From positions 1 through 64,000 of the forward strand of contig CALUXU010000003.1 in assembly GCA_944324825.1 (NCBI GenBank): a DNA stretch of 64,000 nucleotides, given 5' to 3'. Below the pieces are notes generated by a model. The model did not search any database. It saw only the letters and a program-made list of their open reading frames with translations, and was not told where the DNA came from. Below are positions 45,886 through 55,268 of the stretch, in pieces (position 1 is the first letter of the stretch; every line of letters starts with the position of its first letter). Position numbers and translations under genes: made by a program. This stretch comes from Candidatus Gastranaerophilales bacterium. Lineage in GTDB: Bacteria; Cyanobacteriota; Vampirovibrionia; Gastranaerophilales; Gastranaerophilaceae.

Positions 45886-46253
45886 CTACCTCTCTCCACA
45901 AAACAATTTTATAGATTTATATTCGGGAAGGTAACATCCGTATGGTTGATATTTATAGACCATTGGATTGATTTTTTAGGGGTAAATGAATTGGGTTGAA
46001 CCACTGCCGCCAAAATATTGCGATTCTTCGCATACGCTCAGAATGACAGAATACGTCATTACGACCAACCTTGAAGGAAGTCGCTAAGTAGCTATGAAGT
46101 CAAGAAGCTGGGTAAAATCATTGTAATATTCGTAGTGCAAATTATCTTAGCTGCCTAGCTACTTGACCACTTAGCTGCTTAGCTGCATTTACCCCTCACC
46201 CCTCACTTATTTAATTTTTGGTTTTTTACTTATCCTCGTGGTATAAAAATAAT
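45886..46253. repeat. Repeat-rich intergenic region
   Basis: Contains parts of the GTCATTACGA element (about 46015-46065), the exact 32-base word (46078-46109), the GCAAATTATCTTAGCTGC element (46137-46154, also at 36000-36017) and a tract of 9-nt-period words to 46190. A TATAAA near 46242 may be part of the promoter for the next gene. Confidence 0.8.
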
Positions 46254-47060
46254 ATGAAAAGATTATCGGCAATTTTTATACTTATCTCACTAATAACTCC
46301 TGCACTTGCACAGGAAGAAATTACGCTGGGCGATATGCCGAAGGAAACAATCAAAGTCCCTGCGCAGCAAAAAATTATCACAGGCTCATTACTAATCAAC
46401 GATACAAAGGTTCTGGACGAACTTATACAGCTCCAGAAAGAAAAAGATATTGCCGATATTGAACTCCTCTGGAAAGGTACGGTTGAAAACAATAAAGTTA
46501 TTGAGTTTGCGCTGAAAAAACTGGCAATTCCCGAGAGCCAGAGAAGAATTCACGCATCATTGATGTCGAAAACTCTCTCGGCAATCGTTACTGGAGCATC
46601 ATTTGTTCCGTCATTAATGGGTTCAAACGCAGCAATCCAAACCTCCGCATTTTCTGCCGGACGGCTTGCACAGTCTTTAATCAACCGGAAAAATGTCCCT
46701 GTCGAAACTCCGCTTACCGATACGGAGCTTATAGAACTTGCAGGACTTATTGAGGATTTGCAGGATACGATAATCACCACTTACTACAACTATAAAAATG
46801 CACTGAACGCAATAAAAGACACACGTTCAAGAATGATTCTTTATACAAAAAACTATGATAAAGCAATAGAAAAAAACGATTTACTTGATATTTCCATATC
46901 GTCCTCTTTATACGATAATCTTTTGATTCAGGAATATAAAGAGGAACAGCTTGCGAAGAAATACCATTCAACGCTGCAAAGGCTCGCAGGGAAAAACGCA
47001 GTTGATAAACTTTCGATTTATCAGTACGATTTCAACACCGCACTCATAAAAGGAAAATAA
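46254..47060 (+). CDS. Exported TolC-like helical protein (paralogue 1)
   Basis: A 268-residue protein with a clear signal peptide (MKRLSAIFILISLITPALA-QEE). The frame opens earlier, but ATG 46254 gives the signal sequence. The mature part is helical; the C-terminal half (TTYYNYKNALNAIKDT..., then a long coil ending STLQRLAGKNAVDKL) resembles one helical hairpin repeat of TolC-type outer-membrane efflux proteins. It shares LLWKG...IEFALKKLA with the downstream protein (LSILWQG...IKYALYKLA), so the two are paralogues. Half-size compared with TolC (about 450). Periplasmic or outer-membrane location is expected. Confidence 0.7.
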   Translation: MKRLSAIFILISLITPALAQEEITLGDMPKETIKVPAQQKIITGSLLINDTKVLDELIQLQKEKDIADIELLWKGTVENNKVIEFALKKLAIPESQRRIHASLMSKTLSAIVTGASFVPSLMGSNAAIQTSAFSAGRLAQSLINRKNVPVETPLTDTELIELAGLIEDLQDTIITTYYNYKNALNAIKDTRSRMILYTKNYDKAIEKNDLLDISISSSLYDNLLIQEYKEEQLAKKYHSTLQRLAGKNAVDKLSIYQYDFNTALIKGK

Positions 47061-47061
47061 A

Positions 47062-47931
47062 ATGAAGAAATTCTTATCACTGATTCTTATATACCTTTTT
47101 ATACCGCAGATATCTCTGGGGCTGACTCTTGACGATTTAAACACCGTCAAAGACCCTGCATACAGAGTCGGTACAACAAATGAAATCGAAAACAAAATAG
47201 ATGTTGATACCAAAGTTCAAAAAGCAAAAATTAGAATAGTAGAATCCCAAAACGTTGAGAATCTGACTTATGCGGATTTGAGCATAAAAAAAATCTCGGC
47301 AGAAATTTCTCAGGCGCTGGAGATTGATTACGATGTTATGCTCGCGGACTTATCAATCCTCTGGCAGGGGGCTGCGGTTAAAAGCGAAACAATAAAATAT
47401 GCGCTCTACAAACTTGCAAACCCTGACAAAGACAAGCCTGATAATGCCTCCGTTAAAAAAGTGCTTACAACAATCGCAAGCATGTCAACACTCCTCGGTG
47501 CAACAACGGGGAACCCTCTGCTTGCCTGTGCATCACTTATCGGCGGAAATACTCTCGGGATAATGTCGCAGGATACAAAATCTCTTAACTACAAATACAC
47601 AAAAGTCGGTGATGCCGACATGATTATTCTGGTCAGAAAAGTTGACGAACTCCAGCAAAAAGTCGTTAACAACTATTTTGACTACATGACAACAAGAAAA
47701 ATCCTTGAAATGACCGAGGATATGGCGGAAAGACGCCAGCAGAACTACGACAGAGCACAAAACGATTCAAGAGAGATTATTCTGATAACAGATGCCTATT
47801 ATAGAGAAGCCCTGAACCAGATGGCAAAAGCTCAGGGGGATTTTAATGATGCACGCTCAAGACTCGAACAGCTCGTAGGCACGGATGCCCTGAAACAATT
47901 TGAAAACAACCTTAAAGCAAGAAAAGAGTAA
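47062..47931 (+). CDS. Exported TolC-like helical protein (paralogue 2)
   Basis: A 289-residue paralogue of the gene 1 base upstream, with signal peptide MKKFLSLILIYLFIPQISLG. A glycine/alanine hydrophobic patch lies in the middle (LLGATTGNPLLACASLIGGN), and the C-terminal coil (VVNNYFDYMTTRKIL ... FNDARSRLEQLVGTDAL) matches the periodic helix pattern of outer-membrane efflux proteins. Two half-length partners encoded in tandem might assemble together. Function is inferred. Confidence 0.7.
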   Translation: MKKFLSLILIYLFIPQISLGLTLDDLNTVKDPAYRVGTTNEIENKIDVDTKVQKAKIRIVESQNVENLTYADLSIKKISAEISQALEIDYDVMLADLSILWQGAAVKSETIKYALYKLANPDKDKPDNASVKKVLTTIASMSTLLGATTGNPLLACASLIGGNTLGIMSQDTKSLNYKYTKVGDADMIILVRKVDELQQKVVNNYFDYMTTRKILEMTEDMAERRQQNYDRAQNDSREIILITDAYYREALNQMAKAQGDFNDARSRLEQLVGTDALKQFENNLKARKE

Positions 47932-48008
47932 AAAACAAGATTTTTCTTGAAAAAACGGCTAAATTGATATATATTTAAAGATGAGAGTATACGATTATTT
48001 GAGGCAAT

Positions 48009-49649
48009 ATGGATACAAAAGAATATATACTTGACTGTTTAGATAAGATTGCAGAGAACAAAAACATTCACCTTGAATCAGGATACAATTCCGCATATAT
48101 TTGTTTGGTAGCTTTAGAAGCATACGTTCATAACAAGTTTAATGAGGCGCTGCAATATTTCTCGGATGCAAGTGTTATATTAAAATCAGACAAAACCCCT
48201 GAATCAACAATATTATACGAATTTATTCTCGGGTATCTGAACTACAACGAAAAAAACACAACATATTCGCTGCATTACAATAATGCCAGAAGATGTGCAA
48301 AAAACACAAATAACGAAGAATTTTTAAACAAACTTATTGAAAAAATCAACCAGATAAAAAACGGCAGCATGTACACAACAGAGGTTAGAAAAGATCCGCT
48401 TTTGGCACTGGTTAAAATCGGACAGGCGGTTGCTGCGGAAAAAAATATTGATAAACTTATGCAAACCATTGCAGAAGAAACTAAAGAAGCAATGCAGGCA
48501 GACAGATGTACGGTTTTCCTGTATGACAAAGAGCATGACGAACTATGGTCAAAGGTTGCACTGGGATTAGGCAGTACGGAATTGAGATTTAAATCGAATC
48601 AGGGGCTTGCAGGCCACGTATTCCAAACCGGCGAAACAATAAATATCAAAGATGCCTATTCTGACAGCAGGTTCAACAAAAATATCGATAAAGAAACCGG
48701 CTACAAGACCAAAACAATACTCTGTATGCCGATAAAAAACATTAATCAGGAAACTATCGGTGTATTTCAGGTCTTAAACAAAATTACCGGATACTTTACG
48801 GAGGAAGATGAGGACCTTTTAGTCACAATCGGTTCAAGCGCAGGGATTTCTTTAGAGAACGCAAAACTGTTTGAACGTCAAAACGAGCTGTTGAACGAGC
48901 AGAAAAAGATATTCGACAGTTTTATAAGCACACTCGGTGCCTCTATTGACGCACGTGACAAAATCACATCAGGTCATTCTACAAGGGTTAGAATGTACGC
49001 AACGCTTATTGCGCAAGAGTTTGAACTTCCTGACAACGATATTGAAATTATCCAAAAAGCTGCTGCGCTTCACGATATCGGGAAAATCGGTATCAGAGAT
49101 TCCGTTCTTCAAAAAGAAGGAAAACTTACACCGGAAGAATATCAGCATATCCAGCAGCACGTTGAAATTACGCATAATATCTTAGAAAAAATCAATATGT
49201 CCGAAGAGTTTAAACTCATAACCGAGATTGCGTGTTCACACCACGAAAAATATGACGGTACAGGCTATTACAGGCATTTAAAAGGCGAAGAAATTCCGTT
49301 CGGCGGAAGAATTCTTGCCGTATCAGACGTTTTTGATGCAATAACATCAAAAAGACACTACCGTGACAAAATGCCTATTGTAAAAGTTATCGGAATACTT
49401 ATCGGGGATTCTGGAACCCATTTTGATAAAAACGTTGTGGATAAGTTCCTGCAAACAACCCTCGACAAGATTACGGAAGTATTCTTAACAGAAAACCACC
49501 TTGTACTTAATGAAGAGGATAAAAAACTTCTTTCTCAATATACTTTGCTAGACTTATACAACAGCATTAACTCAGGTGCGAACACCGAGCTTGTAGACAA
49601 ATTCAATTTTTACTACACGGGAACAAACGTAAATGCAGCTCAAGTCTAA
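48009..49649 (+). CDS. GAF/HD-GYP domain protein with altered GYP motif
   Basis: A 546-residue signalling protein. An N-terminal helical, TPR-like part (1-115) is followed by a GAF sensor domain (about 140-285, with ADRCTVFLYD and NQGLAGHVFQTGE), a linker coil, and an HD-GYP domain (about 300-480) with H355-D356-I-G-K-I-G-I and HHEKYDG at 411-417. HD-GYP enzymes hydrolyse cyclic di-GMP. The GYP triad itself reads G419-Y-Y421, so its third residue is changed; metal ligands H355, D356, H411 and H412 remain. It is followed by two response regulators in the same operon and so may feed one pathway. Confidence 0.88.
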   Translation: MDTKEYILDCLDKIAENKNIHLESGYNSAYICLVALEAYVHNKFNEALQYFSDASVILKSDKTPESTILYEFILGYLNYNEKNTTYSLHYNNARRCAKNTNNEEFLNKLIEKINQIKNGSMYTTEVRKDPLLALVKIGQAVAAEKNIDKLMQTIAEETKEAMQADRCTVFLYDKEHDELWSKVALGLGSTELRFKSNQGLAGHVFQTGETINIKDAYSDSRFNKNIDKETGYKTKTILCMPIKNINQETIGVFQVLNKITGYFTEEDEDLLVTIGSSAGISLENAKLFERQNELLNEQKKIFDSFISTLGASIDARDKITSGHSTRVRMYATLIAQEFELPDNDIEIIQKAAALHDIGKIGIRDSVLQKEGKLTPEEYQHIQQHVEITHNILEKINMSEEFKLITEIACSHHEKYDGTGYYRHLKGEEIPFGGRILAVSDVFDAITSKRHYRDKMPIVKVIGILIGDSGTHFDKNVVDKFLQTTLDKITEVFLTENHLVLNEEDKKLLSQYTLLDLYNSINSGANTELVDKFNFYYTGTNVNAAQV

Positions 49650-51117
49650 ACTTATTATTACAACTATTATTTCAACATTATTCGCAAACACTGTTTTTGC
49701 GGAAATGGTGTTTGACCCGATTTTGCAAACAGATATCATAAAAATCGAACCGATTAAACAAAGTCCGAATACCGTTTTTAAAAAAAATTTTAAAAGTGCG
49801 GTGGATAAGTTTGAGAACCTTAATATAAAAATCTCTTATGACGATTTTAACAAACTCATATCAAAAAACCATAAGAATGACTTCTATCTGCTTGTTCTGG
49901 CTGACAAAACCGCAGAACTAGGATTCTTTGATTTGTCGAAGCAGGCATCCAGTAAAATAGAAGATTTTGATATCTCAAACAACGTTATTGAAAACACAAA
50001 GAAATTCTATTTCCCGAAAAAATCAATAACCAAAAGCGATATATTGATTCTTGCGGAGCTTTATTCCAATATCGTATACAACGATCAGGCAAAAGAATCC
50101 ATAACGGAATTGGGTCAGTATCCAAGACTCTTGAACGATTACGATTACGCAAACTATCTTATGGCTCTCGGATACTACAAGCTTAACGATATCGAAAACG
50201 CAAAGCAGTATATCAAAATCGCAACTGAAGAAAATCCTGAGAATATCAACTACAAAATTCTAAAATCACAGATTTTTACGGGTGATAAAAAAGGGAAAAT
50301 TTCTAAAAAACTCATAAAAGAAATTAACGAGCAGGGAATAACCACACAAAGGTTATCAGACAAACTTGAATCCTCAAACGAATACGTATCTTATTTACTT
50401 GCCAAGAAGCCTTTTGACAAGGATTATTATCTTGGAAGATACTATTATGCGGAGGGTAATTACGTAAAAGCTTCAAGGATTTTCATGACCGCATTGGGGA
50501 AAAACAAGAAAAATAATGCACTTTTATACTCAATGCTTGCAAGATGCTCTTACGCACAGGGTGACTACAAAAAAGCGGAAGACTACTGTGATAAAGCCTG
50601 CAAAATCGATGCAAATATTCCGGATTGCATGATGACAATGGGTGATATCGCATCGAAAAACGGGAATTACAAAAATGCCTTAAAATACTATAAATCCGCA
50701 GAATCAGACAATCAACTCAAGCAGGAGGCGCTTGAAAAAATGGCATCTGTTTATACAAAAATGTCAAACCCGAAACGCGCAAACGATATCTACAGAAAAC
50801 TGATAAAAGATTATAACAATTCATATATCGCATATTACAAAATCGGGCTTGTAACTCCGGATAAAGAGTTGGATTATCTGAAAAAAGCCGTATCCCTAAA
50901 CCCTTCATATCAGGACGGGTGGATTGATTTGGCTCGCGTAATGCTTGATAAAGGCAACATCTCACTTGCAAAAAGTTATCTTGCTGTTGCAAACTATCTT
51001 GACGACAGCAGCTTTAGATATTATTATTATCAAAGCCTTCTAAATAAAAAAGAGGCAGAAATGAACAGTATAAAAAACAGCAACGACGGACTTAACAAGA
51101 TTGCAGGACGTGAATGA
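49633..51117 (+). CDS. Exported TPR-like protein
   Basis: A 494-residue protein with signal peptide MQLKSKLIITTIISTLFANTVFA. TPR-like units fill the second half (ALLYSMLARCSYAQGDYKKA, IPDCMMTMGDIASKNGN, QDGWIDLARVMLDKGN). It overlaps the HD-GYP gene by 17 bases and the next regulator by 4, showing tight coupling. An extracytoplasmic scaffold in an operon with c-di-GMP and phospho-relay components suggests a role at the envelope such as appendage or secretion assembly; that is inference. Confidence 0.8.
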   Translation: MQLKSKLIITTIISTLFANTVFAEMVFDPILQTDIIKIEPIKQSPNTVFKKNFKSAVDKFENLNIKISYDDFNKLISKNHKNDFYLLVLADKTAELGFFDLSKQASSKIEDFDISNNVIENTKKFYFPKKSITKSDILILAELYSNIVYNDQAKESITELGQYPRLLNDYDYANYLMALGYYKLNDIENAKQYIKIATEENPENINYKILKSQIFTGDKKGKISKKLIKEINEQGITTQRLSDKLESSNEYVSYLLAKKPFDKDYYLGRYYYAEGNYVKASRIFMTALGKNKKNNALLYSMLARCSYAQGDYKKAEDYCDKACKIDANIPDCMMTMGDIASKNGNYKNALKYYKSAESDNQLKQEALEKMASVYTKMSNPKRANDIYRKLIKDYNNSYIAYYKIGLVTPDKELDYLKKAVSLNPSYQDGWIDLARVMLDKGNISLAKSYLAVANYLDDSSFRYYYYQSLLNKKEAEMNSIKNSNDGLNKIAGRE

Positions 51118-51761
51118 AATACAACATTTTAATCGTAGAAGACCATGAATTAACCCGTTTCGGGCTTAAAACGACCTTTGAAGGCGTAGAATACGTCGGA
51201 ACTTTATTCGAAGCAAAGTCAGCAGAAGATGCTTATATAATCGTTAAAGAAAACAATATTGACCTTGTAATCATGGATTTAGGACTTCCGGAAATAGACG
51301 GAATCACTGCAACAAAGTATATCAAAGAACTAAATCCGAATATAAAAATTGTTATATTAACCTCGCACAACGACGAAAAAGACGTATTAAACAGCCTAAA
51401 AGCCGGTGCAAACGCATACTGCTCAAAAGAGATTAATCTGGACAGGCTAATACGGGTCGTAAGTTCGGTTCTCGACGGCGCCTCCTGGTTTGACCCGAGT
51501 ATTTCAAGTATTGTATTAAAAGCTGCAACAAACACCCAAATGAATGATGCTTCCGATTCAAAAACCATGTATAATTTAACATCGAGAGAGAAGCAAATTC
51601 TCAAACTTATTACGGAAGGGTACAGCAACAGCGAGATTGCAAAGCAGCTTGTTGTAAGCATTAATACAACAAAAGTACACGTTGCAAGTATCTTACAGAA
51701 ATTAGAAGTTGATGACAGGCTGCAAGCCGCAGTCAAAGCATTCAAGGAAAAGATTGTTTGA
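51114..51761 (+). CDS. NarL/FixJ-type response regulator
   Basis: A 215-residue regulator. The receiver domain (1-125) has the acidic pair in IVEDHE, the phosphoacceptor aspartate in DLVIMDLGLPEIDG, T in ILTSHND and K in CSKEI. The C-terminal LuxR helix-turn-helix (about 150-212) starts LTSREKQILKLITEGYSN and contains NTTKVHVASILQKL. No histidine kinase gene is nearby. The ATG overlaps the TPR gene stop. Confidence 0.93.
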   Translation: MKYNILIVEDHELTRFGLKTTFEGVEYVGTLFEAKSAEDAYIIVKENNIDLVIMDLGLPEIDGITATKYIKELNPNIKIVILTSHNDEKDVLNSLKAGANAYCSKEINLDRLIRVVSSVLDGASWFDPSISSIVLKAATNTQMNDASDSKTMYNLTSREKQILKLITEGYSNSEIAKQLVVSINTTKVHVASILQKLEVDDRLQAAVKAFKEKIV

Positions 51762-51768
51762 GGGGAAA

Positions 51769-52392
51769 ATGGAAGATTTTGCAAAAATATTAATTGTCGA
51801 TGATAATCCGAAATATTTAGAAGAAGCATTACCGATGTACGGATATGATGTTGTAGTAGCGCATGACGGTGTAGAGGCGCTGCAGATTCTGAGTAAAGAA
51901 TACAACTCAATAAACCTTATTCTGCTTGATGTTATGATGCCGAACATGGACGGCTGGGATACTCTGAAAGCTATTCGTACAAACAAAAACACAAAATATA
52001 TCCCTGTTATAATGATAACAGCGGTAAGCGAGGAACACAAAATCGTTTCAGGCTTGAAAATAGGCGCTGACGATTACATTGTGAAACCGTTCGTATTACC
52101 AAACCTTCTGGCACGTATTGAAGCGGTATTAAGACGTTCAAAATGGCAGAACGAATCAAAATCAATAGATATTTCAATCAAGCCGGAGGGTGATATTGAA
52201 CCTTTGACCGAGAGAGAAAAAGAAGTTCTCTCACTCGCTGCCAAAGGCGCCAGCAATCAAGATATTGCTAAAAAGCTATTCGTGCGCGATGTAACGGTTA
52301 AAACACACATGAATACTATTTTCAAAAAGTTAAAAGTAACAAACAGAACACAAGCAGTTTTACTTGCACTGCAAACCAAGATAATCAGTTAG
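51769..52392 (+). CDS. Response regulator with LuxR-type DNA-binding domain
   Basis: A 207-residue regulator. Receiver residues: DD in IVDDNP, phosphoacceptor D in LILLDVMMPNMDGWD, T in MITAVSE and K in DDYIVKPF. The helix-turn-helix begins LTEREKEVLSLAAKGASNQ and includes TVKTHMNTIFKKLKVTNRT. The frame opens at 51709, but AGGGG at 51761-51765 selects ATG 51769, 7 bases after the previous stop. Two regulators of this class in tandem without a kinase are unusual. Confidence 0.93.
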   Translation: MEDFAKILIVDDNPKYLEEALPMYGYDVVVAHDGVEALQILSKEYNSINLILLDVMMPNMDGWDTLKAIRTNKNTKYIPVIMITAVSEEHKIVSGLKIGADDYIVKPFVLPNLLARIEAVLRRSKWQNESKSIDISIKPEGDIEPLTEREKEVLSLAAKGASNQDIAKKLFVRDVTVKTHMNTIFKKLKVTNRTQAVLLALQTKIIS

Positions 52393-52404
52393 AGGAGCCG
52401 GTTA

Positions 52405-52938
52405 ATGAAAACTAAAGATGAATTAATAACTTTATTAATAGAAGATGTAGAAGAATTTAACAGCTACGTACAGGAAAATGCGGAAGCAGGTATTGACCTG
52501 ACAGAAGTTGATTTATCAAATGTAACTATTTCGGATGCAGAGTTTAACAACGTAGATTTATCCTCTACAAGTTTTGCGGATGCACACATGACTAATGTTA
52601 AGTTTGAAAACTGCGACTTATCATCTGCAGATTTTACACGTTCTTCAATTTCTGAATGCTATTTCACCGGCTCGGTATTGAACGGAACAGATTTCAGTTA
52701 TGCGGTGGCTGATTACTGCAACTTCTCTGAGGCTGATATGGCAGGATGTATCTTGCAGGAAACGGACTTAACAAACTCCGATTTATCAACAAGCTACAAC
52801 CTTAACGCCTGCAGATTTGATGACGGTACTATGTGGCCTGACAGTGACATGCTTCCTGATGATTTCGACGGAATGTATTCGGCTGACTTATCTTCGCTCA
52901 AAGATGATGAAGACGAAGGCGCCAATCAGGACTATTAA
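52405..52938 (+). CDS. Pentapeptide-repeat protein
   Basis: A 177-residue acidic protein whose middle (about 27-140) follows the A(D/N)Lxx five-residue period: VDLSNVTISDAEFNNVDLS, then FADAHMTNVKFENCDLSSAD and similar. Such proteins form a right-handed quadrilateral beta helix; some mimic DNA, others have unknown roles. The C-terminal 35 residues are very acidic (LKDDEDEGANQDY). AGGAG precedes ATG 52405. Confidence 0.88.
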   Translation: MKTKDELITLLIEDVEEFNSYVQENAEAGIDLTEVDLSNVTISDAEFNNVDLSSTSFADAHMTNVKFENCDLSSADFTRSSISECYFTGSVLNGTDFSYAVADYCNFSEADMAGCILQETDLTNSDLSTSYNLNACRFDDGTMWPDSDMLPDDFDGMYSADLSSLKDDEDEGANQDY

Positions 52939-52969
52939 CAAAATTATTAAAACGAATTATTATTAAACT

Positions 52970-54070
52970 ATGGAGAAAAATTACTACGACATTTTGGGAA
53001 TAAAGCCTGATGCGACTGAAGCGGAAATAAAATCAGCCTTCAGAAAACTTGCAAGAAAATGGCACCCTGATGTTGCAGGAAATTCACCTGAGGTCGTAGA
53101 GAAGTTTAAAGAAATAAACGAAGCGTACGAAATCCTTTCGGATTCCGAAAAACGCAAGAAATATGATACCCTGCGAGGCATGTTCAATAACAGGGCAAAA
53201 ACCGAGTCCCGGACAACAAACAAATCTCAAACAGGAACAAAATCCGACGACAGATTTGAGAGACAGGAAACAAAACAAGAGCGTCCTCGACAGGAATATA
53301 AAAGACAAGAGAGAGCCTCAAGCGCTAATACCAATAACACCAACAACGCGAACAACAAAAATGCGTTTCAGGACGCATGGGACAGCTTTATCAAGAAAAC
53401 AAGGGAAGCCGAAAAACCGAAACAGAATAAATATACCGCCAAAAAGATTAACGGCAGCGATATAACGTCAGAAATCACAATAACTGTTTCAGAAGCGCTC
53501 ATGGGCACAACAAGAACCGTTAATATACTCCATACGGAGCCTTGTCCGAAATGCCACGGGAGAAAGTTTGCAAACGGCAGTATATGCGCCTACTGTAAAG
53601 GTGCCGGAGAAATGTCAGTCCATAAGAAACTCTCCGTAAAGATACCTGAAAGGGTAAAAGAGGGTGCCAAAATCAGGATTGCAGGAGAAGGGAACCAGGG
53701 GCTCAACGGCGGTAAAAACGGGGATTTATACCTTATAATCCGTATTGATACAGAAAGCTCTCCATACAAATATGACGGACTAAACATCCTTAAAACAATA
53801 CCGCTTGAACCTTATGAGGCCGTATTGGGATGCACAGTAGACGTTAAAACCCCAACCGGAATCGTCCAGATGAAAATTATGCCAAAAACAATGAACGGAC
53901 AAAAATACAGACTCGCTAAAGAAGGTTTGGAAAAAGACGGCAAAAAAGGGGATATGATTATAACGGTATCAATCGAAATACCTAAAGATTTAACAAAAGA
54001 AGAAATTATTCTATACGAAAAACTAAAACTGGAATCAAAGCGAAACCTAAGAGAGAAACTATATGAGTGA
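52970..54070 (+). CDS. DnaJ-like J-domain protein with a reduced zinc finger
   Basis: A 366-residue co-chaperone. The J domain (1-68) has the HPD motif in KWHPDVAG and stimulates a partner Hsp70. A charged, Asn-rich linker (about 75-160) follows. Only two cysteine motifs, CPKCHG and CAYCKG, are present, where canonical DnaJ has four CxxCxGxG motifs. The C-terminal substrate-binding domains follow ([29 protein letters not shown]). Overlaps queE by 8 bases. It may be a specialised J protein for a product of this operon. Confidence 0.88.
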   Translation: MEKNYYDILGIKPDATEAEIKSAFRKLARKWHPDVAGNSPEVVEKFKEINEAYEILSDSEKRKKYDTLRGMFNNRAKTESRTTNKSQTGTKSDDRFERQETKQERPRQEYKRQERASSANTNNTNNANNKNAFQDAWDSFIKKTREAEKPKQNKYTAKKINGSDITSEITITVSEALMGTTRTVNILHTEPCPKCHGRKFANGSICAYCKGAGEMSVHKKLSVKIPERVKEGAKIRIAGEGNQGLNGGKNGDLYLIIRIDTESSPYKYDGLNILKTIPLEPYEAVLGCTVDVKTPTGIVQMKIMPKTMNGQKYRLAKEGLEKDGKKGDMIITVSIEIPKDLTKEEIILYEKLKLESKRNLREKLYE

Positions 54071-54806
54071 AAATAAAGCAAAAATAAAAGAGATATTTGC
54101 ATCTGTTCAGGGTGAGGGATTATATATCGGTACAAAGCAGTTGTTCATACGTTTTTGTGCCTGCAATTTAAACTGCAAATACTGTGACACCCCTCATTTG
54201 CCTGTAAATATAAACGATACTGATACATTTTTTGAGTTTACGCCAAATGAACTTGTAAGCTATATAAACGAAAAGTTTGATATCCAAACTATCAGCTTTA
54301 TATCGTTAACCGGCGGCGAGCCTTTAATCTGGAACGAGTTTCTGGCAGAATTTTTGCCAAAGGTAAAAACCAAGTTCTACCTTGAAACGAACGCTACCAT
54401 TACAGAGAATTTGGAAAAAATTCTTCCGTATATAGAAGTTATTGCGGCAGATATAAAGCTCCCTAGCTGCTCCGGAGTGAAAAATTCCTTTGAGCTTCAC
54501 AACAAGTTTTTTGACAAAATCAAGAGTTACAAAGTAGATTGCGCAGTTACAAGACAGTACGACTGTGACGGCAAAAAACTATTTGCCAAAATCATTTTTG
54601 ATAAAAATATAACCGACGAAGAAATTGAAAACTGTATCTTTTTAGGTCAAAAATATAACCTCGAGCTTATACTCCAGCCTAAGATGAACGGTAATGAAAT
54701 ATCCGTGGATTCGGAGTTTATGATACACGTATTCAACAAATTTATGGAAAAATACAACCACGTAAGGCTAATCCCACAGGTACACAAATTCTTAGATATA
54801 GAATAA
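54063..54806 (+). CDS. queE: 7-carboxy-7-deazaguanine synthase
   Basis: A 247-residue radical-SAM enzyme making CDG from 6-carboxytetrahydropterin in the queuosine/7-deazaguanine route. [20 protein letters not shown] precedes the C-x3-C-x2-C cluster motif in [17 protein letters not shown] and LETNAT follow. Length is typical. Other queuosine genes are not seen nearby. It is the last gene of the run. Confidence 0.93.
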   Translation: MSENKAKIKEIFASVQGEGLYIGTKQLFIRFCACNLNCKYCDTPHLPVNINDTDTFFEFTPNELVSYINEKFDIQTISFISLTGGEPLIWNEFLAEFLPKVKTKFYLETNATITENLEKILPYIEVIAADIKLPSCSGVKNSFELHNKFFDKIKSYKVDCAVTRQYDCDGKKLFAKIIFDKNITDEEIENCIFLGQKYNLELILQPKMNGNEISVDSEFMIHVFNKFMEKYNHVRLIPQVHKFLDIE

Positions 54807-55080
54807 GAGGGTTGTATTTTGGGGCTGGTGCCGCCCCAAGCCCTGCACCGGTATTCAAATAAAGTTTTTTCTTATTGTCCTCCGGACGGGGTCATCCAGA
54901 CGGGCTAATCAAATTATTGCGGGGTTTATGCATTCCTGCACCCCGCAGTCACATTTCTTTGGGAATATTTGATATTGAGGCTTATGCAGCCTCAATATAA
55001 ATACTTATTCCGGCGGGGTAATAACCCAGACCGGAATAAGTGTAATCCCTACAATTCAATCACAGTGTCAGTTTTACACT
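54807..55080. other. Cluster of four strong hairpins, candidate structured RNA
   Basis: Inverted repeats: TTGGGGC/GCCCCAA (54819-54839); TGCGGGG/CCCCGCA (54918-54947); ATATTGAGGC/GCCTCAATAT (54972-54998); CTTATTCCGG/CCGGAATAAG (55004-55040) with an inner GGGT-AATA-ACCC. A smaller GTCC/GGAC hairpin is at 54877-54887. The second and third loops share TTATGCA. No T runs follow them, so they are not ordinary terminators, and no open frame fits. Confidence 0.6.
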
Positions 55081-55122
55081 ATTTAGTTTTGTAAAGATAT
55101 TGTTATCAGGGGGTTTTAGGGG

Positions 55123-55151
55123 TTGAAAAAGCTTGATATATACATTATAAT
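55123..55151 (+). promoter_or_regulatory. Strong sigma-70-type promoter
   Basis: TTGAAA (55123-55128), a 17-base spacer, and TATAAT (55146-55151). The predicted leader of about 110 bases has a hairpin AGAGTG/CACTCT with inner GTGT/ACAC (55197-55222) before AAGGG and the ATG at 55269. Confidence 0.8.
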
Positions 55152-55268
55152 TATAGTGTAAGGATACAAGGCATATAATTTAAGTACTTGGCCTGAAGAG
55201 TGTTATGCCCCACACCACTCTCTAATAAAAAAGGTATCTGCGTTACTTTAAACACAAGGGTGACACAT

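Noticed and set aside
54819-55040. Hairpins as tRNA, tmRNA or SRP RNA
   Set aside because: No anticodon arm, CCA, GGAAGGAAGCAG-like or tag-peptide features; stems are simple inverted repeats.
54819-55040. Hairpins as an integron attC array
   Set aside because: No integrase, cassette genes or conserved core sites are present, and the hairpins are unrelated except for one loop word.
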